15,581 nucleotides of DNA from Anaerolineaceae bacterium. GTDB taxonomy: Bacteria > Chloroflexota > Anaerolineae > JAAYZQ01. Location of the stretch: the NCBI GenBank assembly GCA_012514775.1, contig JAAYZQ010000326.1:1-15581 (forward strand), in the 5' to 3' direction. The translations under genes and the position numbers were made by a program. The notes below the pieces were generated by a model. The model did no database searches. It was not told the DNA's origin and saw only the letters and a program-made list of their open reading frames with translations. Shown in pieces: positions 6,302 to 12,003 of this stretch (the first letter of the stretch is position 1; the number at the start of each line of letters is the position of its first letter).

Positions 6302-7285
6302 CTAGCTCGGTTCTTCGCTGTACCCGTGGAAATGCTGCTCGAAGAGCCGTAGTACGCCGTTGGCAGCGGCCTCATCGGTAATGAGGGTGTGCAGATAGCC
6401 GCCGCGCAGCGCCCCGTAAAGGGGCATGGCCTTGGACTCGGTCGCGGCAACGCCGATGACGTGCGGGATCTGCTTTAGCTCGTGGAGCGTCAGACCAATC
6501 ACTCGATCGGCATACTTGCTGGCGCACGTGCGCCCCTCCATGTCATAGATGTGCGCCCCGATCTCGCCGACCCCACCGTGCAATTCGGCAATCTGGCGCA
6601 TTTCCTCGGCCGACAGCGCGCTAAACTCCACGAATCGCGAGCGCTCGGCCTCCACGGTGCCCACGCCCACGAGGGCGACATTGGCCCGCCGGGCGATGTC
6701 CAGGATCTCTTTGATGGGCCCCATGGAAAGGAGCACGTCGCGCTGCTCGCCTGTATCCACAAAGGCCGGCGCGTGGAGCTGATACGCCTTGCCGCCAAGT
6801 CGCTCCGCCAATTCAACGGCCAGGTAATTGACGTCCGTCGTCACGCGTCCCTGGACCGCGCCCAGGACAGGGGCCACCCGCACGTCGTAACTGCGCGAAG
6901 GTTCCAATGCCTGGACGACCGAATAGACGCCCGCTCCACCCCCGATGCCTATGATGTCGCCGTCGTGCAGGTGATCCAGCAGGTAGCTCGCTCCTGCCTG
7001 TCCCAGGGTGTAGACAAAGGCGCTGACATCTTCGCCAACGCGAGGGATGACCACTGCCTCCGGGATGCCAAAGATCGCTCGCAGGCGGTGCTCCAGCTCA
7101 AAGAGATGCTGGAAGGGGGTGCGGATCGTGATCTCGACCATACCCTGCCGCCGCGCCTGCTGCAGTAGCCGGTTGACCTTGGCGGTGGACAGGCCAAGCT
7201 TCTTGGCGACCTTGGCCTGTGTCATCTGTTCGACATAATACAGACTCAGGACGCGGCTCATCAACTCGTGTCTCGATAGCGTCAT
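6302..7285 (-). CDS. SorC/DeoR-type sugar-binding transcriptional regulator
   Basis: A 327-residue regulator of the SorC family, which bind DNA as oligomers and respond to (phospho)sugars. The N-terminal helix-turn-helix is at about residues 20-50 (MTQAKVAKKLGLSTAKVNRL followed by a basic wing). The rest is the SorC sugar-binding domain (PF04198 type), with the glycine-rich phosphate-binding stretch GDIIGIGGGAG (109-119), the RVAPVLGAVQG segment and the late segment ALRGGYLHTLITDEAAA. The ATG at 7285 has AAGGA six bases upstream. It lies just downstream of, and co-oriented with, the ribose-type ABC operon, making it the likely regulator of that operon (inference from neighbourhood). It also has its own promoter and a 168-base leader with a hairpin touching its RBS. 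Confidence 0.92.
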   Translation of the reverse strand: MTLSRHELMSRVLSLYYVEQMTQAKVAKKLGLSTAKVNRLLQQARRQGMVEITIRTPFQHLFELEHRLRAIFGIPEAVVIPRVGEDVSAFVYTLGQAGASYLLDHLHDGDIIGIGGGAGVYSVVQALEPSRSYDVRVAPVLGAVQGRVTTDVNYLAVELAERLGGKAYQLHAPAFVDTGEQRDVLLSMGPIKEILDIARRANVALVGVGTVEAERSRFVEFSALSAEEMRQIAELHGGVGEIGAHIYDMEGRTCASKYADRVIGLTLHELKQIPHVIGVAATESKAMPLYGALRGGYLHTLITDEAAANGVLRLFEQHFHGYSEEPS

Positions 7286-7294
7286 GCTTCATCC

Positions 7295-7351
7295 TTATGG
7301 CACGGGATTTACCGTGCCTGCAGCCAACTGCTCGCGCTGCCTGTCCTTCAT
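7295..7351 (-). CDS. Possible 18-residue leader peptide before the SorC gene
   Basis: An ATG at 7351 opens a frame of 18 codons (MKDRQREQLAAGTVNPVP) whose TAA overlaps the sorC Shine-Dalgarno. The RBS-proximal hairpin lies inside its last codons, so its translation could open that hairpin and couple to sorC. Its own RBS (AAGAAGG) is about 12 bases upstream, longer than ideal. No homology is known to me, and it may be chance. Confidence 0.2.
   Translation of the reverse strand: MKDRQREQLAAGTVNPVP
7299..7318 (-). promoter_or_regulatory. RBS-proximal hairpin in the sorC leader
   Basis: GGCACGG-GATTTA-CCGTGCC is a perfect seven-base-pair inverted repeat with a six-base loop. On the minus strand it ends one base before the sorC Shine-Dalgarno. 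It could mask or expose the RBS, or serve as an operator. There is no T-run, so it is not a simple terminator. Confidence 0.5.
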
Positions 7352-7436
7352 GGCATGCTCTTGCCTTCTTCCGGGCGGCGCGCGGCGCGGATGAAACGGG
7401 GGCGCACCGATCTCCGTGCTCTTTAGCGGCCCGGCG

Positions 7437-7450
7437 TGAAATTATTTTCA
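7437..7450. promoter_or_regulatory. Inverted repeat at the sorC transcription start
   Basis: TGAAA-TTAT-TTTCA, a 14-bp near-perfect palindrome, lies right at the predicted start of the sorC transcript (about 7454), where a repressor would be expected to act. Its TGAAAT half-site also occurs, in opposite arrangement, in the repeat upstream of the ABC operon (11570-11587). Confidence 0.35.
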
Positions 7451-7460
7451 GTCATGCACA

Positions 7461-7489
7461 TTGATATCACGGCTCCCGGTGTTTGTCAA
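7461..7489 (-). promoter_or_regulatory. Sigma70-type promoter of the SorC regulator gene
   Basis: Minus strand: TTGACA (7489-7484, exact consensus), 17-bp spacer, TATCAA (7466-7461) preceded by TGA as an extended -10. The predicted start is near 7454 with a leader of about 168 bases. It gives the regulator, and perhaps the ligase gene, expression independent of the ABC operon. Confidence 0.65.
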
Positions 7490-7536
7490 GTTGTAAGCAG
7501 TTCAATTCGGGCTTCACGGGTACAGGCTGCCGGCCG

Positions 7537-9057
7537 TCACCGGGCAGGTCTGCCGACGCCCCGCGGCAGCTCGGAACCGGTGGCAGCCAGCATCACAAGC
7601 TCTTCCGTTGCTTCCTCCCTGGCAAAGTTGCCTGTCAATTGGCCTTCGTGCATCACCAGGATTCGGTCGCTCATGGCCAGCACTTCCAGCAGGTCGGAGG
7701 AGATCATCAGGATGCCCACCCCCTGTTGGGCCAGGTCGACCATAATGGAATGGACTTCGGCCTTGGCTCCCACGTCGATGCCGCGGGTGGGCTCGTCCAG
7801 GATAAGGACCTTCGGATTGCTTGCCAGCCACTTGGCCAGCACGACCTTTTGCTGGTTGCCACCGCTGAGGTTGTTGACCGGCTGTTCCCGGCTGGGAGTC
7901 CGAATGTCCAGCTCCTCTATGAAGCGATCGGCAATCTCTTGCTCCAGGCCCCGGCGCACCAGGGTCATGCGCGTCAGTCCCCCCAGGATGGCCAATGTCG
8001 TGTTCTCGCGCACCGACATGGGCAGGATCAGCCCATGCTGCTTCCGATCCTCGGGCGCGTACGCCAGGCCCAGTCGCGTGGCGTCGGCCGGCGAGCGGAC
8101 GAGGGCCGAGTGGCCGTTGACGTTGATCCGTCCCCGGGAAGGCCGGCCGATCCCAAACAGAGCGCGGGCCAGCTCCGTGCGCCCCGATCCCAGGAGGCCA
8201 AAGAGGCCGAGGATCTGTCCGGCCCGCAGTTGGAACGAGATGTCGTCGAGCTGGCCGGGGATGCACAACTGGCTTACTTCCAACACGGGCTCACCGGGCT
8301 GCCGCTCTTTGGCGGCATAGATCTCGCTCAACTCGCGGCCGACCATCATTCGAACCACTGCGCCGCGGTCAATCTCGCCGATGGGGCGCGTGCCGACGGT
8401 CTTGCCGTCGCGCATGACCGTGACGCGGTCGGCGATGCCAAAGATCTCGTCCAGGCGATGGGTGATAAAGATGATGCCCACTCCCTTGTCGCGCAGCGCC
8501 CGGGTGACCTTGAACAGGGCTTCGGTCTCGCGCGTGGTCAGGGCGGCGGTCGGCTCGTCCATGATAAGCAGTGATGCCTGGTAGGAAATGGCCTTGGCAA
8601 TCTCGACCATCTGTTGCTCCGCCACGCTGAGGCGAGCGACGGGTGCGCGTGGATCGAGATCGGTTCCCAGCATGTCCAGGAACTCGCCCGCCTGGCGGTA
8701 GAGCAGGTCATAGCGGATGAGGCCCCGCCGGGTGGGCAGGCGGCCCAGGTAGATGTTTTCCGCCACGGAGAGGTTCATCGCCAGGTTGAACTCCTGGTAG
8801 ATGATGCTGACGCCGAGGTGATCGCGGGCGTACATCGGGTCCCGGGGATGGACCTCCTGGTCGTTCATCAGGATGGTGCCGGAATCGGGCGCATAGACAC
8901 CGGCAAGGATCTTCATCATGGTGCTCTTGCCCGCGCCGTTCTCGCCAACCAGTGCCATAACCTCGCCGCGTTCCACCGTGAGGTGGGCACTGGCAAGCGC
9001 CTGGACCCCAGGGAAACCCTTGCACACGTCACGCATTTCCAACAAAGGTTCAGTCAT
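7537..9057 (-). CDS. Ribose-type sugar ABC transporter, double ATP-binding protein (RbsA-like)
   Basis: A 506-residue ATPase with two fused nucleotide-binding domains that powers sugar import (CUT2/ribose class). First domain: Walker A GENGAGKS (38-45), Q-loop YQE (87-89), signature LSVAEQQ (143-149), Walker B LLIMDEPTAAL (163-173). Second domain: degenerate P-loop GLLGSGRTE (287-295), in which Arg replaces the Walker Lys, normal for RbsA-type proteins, then LSGGNQQ (397-403) and VLILDEPTRGID (417-428). The start is ATG 9057, with GGGAGG seven bases upstream. It is the last gene of the permease / binding protein / ATPase operon. A 174-base gap with a strong hairpin separates it from the binding-protein gene. 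The family covers ribose, xylose, galactose, sugar alcohols and AI-2, so the substrate is unknown. Confidence 0.95.
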   Translation of the reverse strand: MTEPLLEMRDVCKGFPGVQALASAHLTVERGEVMALVGENGAGKSTMMKILAGVYAPDSGTILMNDQEVHPRDPMYARDHLGVSIIYQEFNLAMNLSVAENIYLGRLPTRRGLIRYDLLYRQAGEFLDMLGTDLDPRAPVARLSVAEQQMVEIAKAISYQASLLIMDEPTAALTTRETEALFKVTRALRDKGVGIIFITHRLDEIFGIADRVTVMRDGKTVGTRPIGEIDRGAVVRMMVGRELSEIYAAKERQPGEPVLEVSQLCIPGQLDDISFQLRAGQILGLFGLLGSGRTELARALFGIGRPSRGRINVNGHSALVRSPADATRLGLAYAPEDRKQHGLILPMSVRENTTLAILGGLTRMTLVRRGLEQEIADRFIEELDIRTPSREQPVNNLSGGNQQKVVLAKWLASNPKVLILDEPTRGIDVGAKAEVHSIMVDLAQQGVGILMISSDLLEVLAMSDRILVMHEGQLTGNFAREEATEELVMLAATGSELPRGVGRPAR

Positions 9058-9181
9058 GGTTCGCCTCCCTCAACCAGAGACCTGTCCTGGCCGCCAGCCA
9101 TCGCCCTTTCGCCCAGGCGGTCTGGGGCTACCTGTCCTGTCGCGCCCTCCGTCTGGCGTTATCGGGTCTCCAGGACCCCGG

Positions 9182-9219
9182 AGGCTGGTGGAAGGGGGAC
9201 CAGTCCCTTCCACCAGCCT
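9182..9219 (-). promoter_or_regulatory. Strong intercistronic hairpin after the binding-protein gene
   Basis: A perfect 15-bp inverted repeat (AGGCTGGTGGAAGGG / CCCTTCCACCAGCCT) with an eight-base loop begins 12 bases after the binding-protein stop codon. No T-run follows on the minus strand. It looks like a 3'-end stabiliser or partial attenuator that would give more binding-protein mRNA than ATPase mRNA, as in other binding-protein operons. Confidence 0.7.
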
Positions 9220-9231
9220 ATCTCCCTGTTC

Positions 9232-10254
9232 CTACTTGTACGTATCAATGTTGTCCAGGGTGACGACGGTGATGCCGGTGTCGATGCTCTCGGCGGCGGC
9301 GCCGGTGTTGAGGCCGAACAGGCCCTCGATGACATAGATGCCCATCTGCTTGGGGCGCTGCACCATGGTGGCCAGGATGTAGCCGTCGCGGATGCCCTTC
9401 AAGGTATCCTCAAAGTCGTCAAAGCCGACGACCACCAGGTCGTCGCGGTCGGCAAAGGCCGGGTCGGCCAGCACCTTGGGCATGGCCACGGAGCCGGTCA
9501 TGCTGACGGCGATGACGCCGTCGAGGTCGGGATGCGCCCGCAGCATGGCCTCGCACACGTCCAGGCCCTTGGCAAAGTCGTCGTCGGTGGCGATGGTGTC
9601 CACGAGCTCGATGTCGGGGTACTTTTCGGCGATGGCTTCCTCGACGCCCTCGATGCGCTCGTTGAGGTTGGCCATGACCAGGGAGCCGGTGACGATGGCG
9701 ACCTTGCCCTTGCCGCCCAGGGCTTCGGCCATCACCTCGGCCTGCTGGCGGCCGGCCGCCCGGTTGTCGGTGCCATAGTACGCCACCCGTTCAGAGTTGG
9801 GCGCGTCGGAGTCAAAGGTGACGACGGGGATGCCCGCTGCCCTGGCCTGGGCGATAACCGGCTCGACGGAGGCGGCCTCCAGGGGCGCCAGGCCAATGCC
9901 GTTCACGCCCTTGTTGATGAGGTCCTCCAGGATCTGAACCTGCTCGGCGGGGTTGCCCGTCGGCGGTGCGATCCACTGGTACTCCACGCCCTCCAACTGG
10001 CCCGTCTTTTCCTCCAGCCCGGCCAGGACGTCGTCGTAGAAGGGGTGGGTGATCTTGGGCACGACACCAAAGACCAACTTTCCGGACGCAGCCTCGGGAT
10101 TGGCCTGCTCGGCCTCCGCTGTCGGCGCGGACGGAGGCGGTTCCGTGGGCTGCAACGCCGTTGGCTCTGGCCCAGGGCCACAAGCGGTCGCCACCAGGGC
10201 CACGAGCGTCAGGATAGAGACGATTGTCCACAGGTTCTTTGCACGAAATTTCAT
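9232..10254 (-). CDS. Ribose-type sugar ABC transporter, substrate-binding lipoprotein
   Basis: A 340-residue extracytoplasmic binding protein of the periplasmic-binding-protein type I (RbsB-like) fold, which delivers its sugar to the membrane permease. The lipoprotein signal leads to Cys25 in VATAC, with Ala rather than Leu at -3. A Pro/Thr/Glu-rich stalk spans about residues 26-57, and the binding domain starts at KLVFGVVPKITHPFYDDVL. Ligand-pocket segments include THPFYD (69-74), the VTFDSDAPNS stretch (145-154) and VVVGFDDFEDT (274-284). The ATG at 10254 has AAAGGAG seven bases upstream, and the longer frame to 10335 lacks any RBS. Hairpin-forming sequences lie on both sides of the gene, which sits in the middle of the operon. 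It is not closely like LsrB, and the ligand cannot be assigned. Confidence 0.94.
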   Translation of the reverse strand: MKFRAKNLWTIVSILTLVALVATACGPGPEPTALQPTEPPPSAPTAEAEQANPEAASGKLVFGVVPKITHPFYDDVLAGLEEKTGQLEGVEYQWIAPPTGNPAEQVQILEDLINKGVNGIGLAPLEAASVEPVIAQARAAGIPVVTFDSDAPNSERVAYYGTDNRAAGRQQAEVMAEALGGKGKVAIVTGSLVMANLNERIEGVEEAIAEKYPDIELVDTIATDDDFAKGLDVCEAMLRAHPDLDGVIAVSMTGSVAMPKVLADPAFADRDDLVVVGFDDFEDTLKGIRDGYILATMVQRPKQMGIYVIEGLFGLNTGAAAESIDTGITVVTLDNIDTYK

Positions 10255-10280
10255 CACTTGCTCCTTTTCTCCTCTTTGGT

Positions 10281-10296
10281 TCTTGGCCGGCCAAGA
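10281..10296. promoter_or_regulatory. Perfect 16-bp palindrome before the binding-protein gene
   Basis: TCTTGGCCGGCCAAGA is fully palindromic and lies about 27 bases upstream of the binding-protein ATG, between the permease and binding-protein genes. As RNA it gives a six-base-pair stem with a CCGG tetraloop, possibly a processing or stability element; as DNA it could be an operator. Confidence 0.5.
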
Positions 10297-10445
10297 CCGG
10301 GTTCCATCAACGTGGACCGCTCGTACTGGCATCACCCCGTGGCGCTATGGGCCACTGTGACGCACAAGAACAAGATCGCCTGGCACTCGTGCAATATCGA
10401 CCTCCTTTCTCCCGCCCCCTCCGGGGTGCAGGTGGGCGCAGCCGG

Positions 10446-11447
10446 CTAGCAGGGAACAGACCGCCGCTTGCGCCACTGATCGAGGGTAACGGCGATAACG
10501 ATCACGGCTCCCGTGATCGCCTGCTGGGCATAGGTGTCGATGCCCACCAGCACCATGCCATTCTGCAGGATGCCCATCAACGCTGCCCCCATCAGAGTGC
10601 CGAGGATCGTTCCTTCGCCGCCCATGAGGCTGGTGCCGCCGATGGCGGCCGCGGCAATTACCGGCAGCTCGTAGCCCAGGCCGGCCATGGGCTGCGCAGA
10701 AACCATGCGGGCCAGCAGGATGAGGCCCGACACAGCGCAGCAGAGTCCGGAGAGGGTGTATACCAGGATCTTGATCCCGTTCACGCGGATGCCGCTAAAG
10801 CGGGCAGCCTGTTCGTTGCAGCCCACGGCATAGACGTAGCGACCGGTGGAGGTGCGGGACAGGAAGAAGGAGGCGGTTACCATCAGCAGCAACATGACGA
10901 TCACGGGGACGGGTACGGGGCCGACGTAGCCCTGGCCCAATGCCAGGAAGGGGTGCTCAAAGGACAGCGTGATCGGCCAGCCGTGGGTGATCCAGTACAT
11001 CAAGCCGCGGCCCATGCTGAGGGTGCCCAGGGTGGCAATAAAGGGCGGCAACTGGAGCTTGGCAACCATCAAGCCATTGGCGAGGCCCACGGCACACCCG
11101 GTCAGCAGCCCACCCGCCACGGCGAGGTTGACCGGGTAGCCATCCCGGATCATCATGGCTGTGAGCAAGCCTGCCAGCCCCATGGTCGAGCCTACGGAAA
11201 GGTCGATGCCCCCGGTGAGGATGACCATGGTCTGGCCGACGGCCATGATCGCCGTGAGGGAAAAGGCGCGCATCACGCTAAAGAGGTTGGCTGTGGTGAG
11301 GAACGCCGGGGAGCTCACGGCCAGAATCGCCGATAGCGCGATCACGGCCAGCACGACGTTGAACTCGCGCCAGGCGGTGATCCGCCTGATTGCAGAGCGT
11401 ACCTGGAGGCTCCTGGTAGACTCGACGGCCTGACTTGCTGTGCTCAT
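10446..11447 (-). CDS. Ribose-type sugar ABC transporter, permease (RbsC-like)
   Basis: A 333-residue inner-membrane permease (BPD_transp_2 family) that forms the sugar channel, presumably as a homodimer because no second permease is present. It has about ten hydrophobic segments. Hallmarks are GGIDLSVGSTMGLAG (79-93), LPPFIATLGTLSMGRGL (133-149), the ATPase-contacting loop ARFSGIRVNGIKILVY (215-230) and AAAAIGGTSLMGGEGT (265-280). The ATG at 11447 has AGAGGA five bases upstream; the frame is open to 11567 but that part overlaps the promoter. It is the first gene of the operon, an unusual position because the binding-protein or ATPase gene usually leads. A 191-base gap follows before the binding-protein gene. 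Confidence 0.95.
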   Translation of the reverse strand: MSTASQAVESTRSLQVRSAIRRITAWREFNVVLAVIALSAILAVSSPAFLTTANLFSVMRAFSLTAIMAVGQTMVILTGGIDLSVGSTMGLAGLLTAMMIRDGYPVNLAVAGGLLTGCAVGLANGLMVAKLQLPPFIATLGTLSMGRGLMYWITHGWPITLSFEHPFLALGQGYVGPVPVPVIVMLLLMVTASFFLSRTSTGRYVYAVGCNEQAARFSGIRVNGIKILVYTLSGLCCAVSGLILLARMVSAQPMAGLGYELPVIAAAAIGGTSLMGGEGTILGTLMGAALMGILQNGMVLVGIDTYAQQAITGAVIVIAVTLDQWRKRRSVPC

Positions 11448-11517
11448 CTTGTCCTCTGCTCCTTTCTCTTGGCCATCCACCTGGCTGGCGTCCATGATAT
11501 TGGTTACTGCCGCGCTC

Positions 11518-11546
11518 AATGTACACTCGTTTGATACAAGTGTCAA
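11518..11546 (-). promoter_or_regulatory. Promoter of the sugar ABC operon
   Basis: Minus strand: TTGACA (11546-11541, exact consensus), 17-bp spacer, TACATT (11523-11518, four of six). The predicted start is near 11511 with a leader of about 64 bases to the permease ATG. Confidence 0.65.
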
Positions 11547-11547
11547 A
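11530..11547. promoter_or_regulatory. Operator-like inverted repeat over the ABC operon -35 box
   Basis: TTTGATAC-AA-GTGTCAAA has arms matching at seven of eight positions and covers the -35 hexamer and part of the spacer, a classic repressor position. The SorC regulator encoded downstream is the natural candidate to bind it (inference). Confidence 0.5.
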
Positions 11548-11569
11548 TTTGGTGATCGCCGGTGCAAAG

Positions 11570-11587
11570 TATTTCACATCTGAAATA
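11570..11587. promoter_or_regulatory. Perfect inverted repeat upstream of the ABC operon promoter
   Basis: TATTTCA-CATC-TGAAATA, seven perfect base pairs around a four-base spacer, is centred about 67 bases upstream of the predicted start. This position suits an activator or a second, looping repressor site. Its TGAAAT half-site recurs near the sorC start (7437-7450). Confidence 0.5.
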
Positions 11588-11936
11588 TTTTTCGTTTCGG
11601 GCAGGTCGAGCCCTCCAAACGGCGCCCGGAAGGGCGCTCCCGGGCCTGGTGAAAGGATATAGAAGAATCAAGAAGCACTAGATACACGGCCGTATTCCGG
11701 TGCTTGTGTGAAGGCTGCCAGTCGACAAGACAGGCCATGCGGCCTGCGAAAAAACGCTGGCGGGGTGTCCAGCAAGTTGGACATTTTCAAAAGAGGGCAC
11801 TGTTTTCCGGGAGGATGGCCCGAGAGCGGCCAACTCGCGATCGGGCTGTGGCCTCCAGGCACGGGCGGGATGATGCTTTTGCACGGCTTCTGGCGCGACG
11901 GGGATGACGGGGCGGCGGGAGAGCCGGCCGCAGGGT
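11588..11936. other. Gene-free intergenic region rich in small inverted repeats
   Basis: No coding region here is supported. Three inverted repeats stand out: GCGCCC-GGAA-GGGCGC (11622-11637), a six-base-pair stem closed by a GNRA-type loop; a nested repeat (11673-11705) with outer arms AAGCAC/GTGCTT and inner arms ATAC/GTAT; and TGTCCA-GCAAGT-TGGACA (11766-11783), followed by TTTT on the plus strand, which is weakly terminator-like. A small RNA or regulator-binding sites are possible, but no clear promoter was found inside it. Confidence 0.4.
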
Positions 11937-11965
11937 TTGACGACAGGGGCGTTCGAGGGTATACT
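11937..11965 (+). promoter_or_regulatory. Promoter of the GH3 gene
   Basis: TTGACG (11937-11942), a 17-bp spacer and TATACT (11960-11965); each hexamer matches consensus at five of six positions. The predicted start is near 11972, about 32 bases before the ATG at 12004. Confidence 0.75.
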
Positions 11966-12003
11966 AGGCCCGATGGTGGTATGAACGGAGAAGGGAACCA
12001 GCC

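Noticed and set aside
4523..6352. 609-codon plus-strand open frame opposite the DNA ligase gene
   Set aside because: It is a GC-rich antisense shadow with Gln/His/Gly-rich composition and no domain; the ligase on the other strand has every catalytic motif.
8176..8202. Arg in place of Lys in the second P-loop of the sugar ATPase as a sign of inactivation
   Set aside because: GxxGSGRTE is normal for the second domain of RbsA-type ATPases.
8614..10449. 611-codon plus-strand open frame across the ATPase and binding-protein genes
   Set aside because: It crosses two well-supported minus-strand genes and their intergenic gap, and shows no recognisable family.
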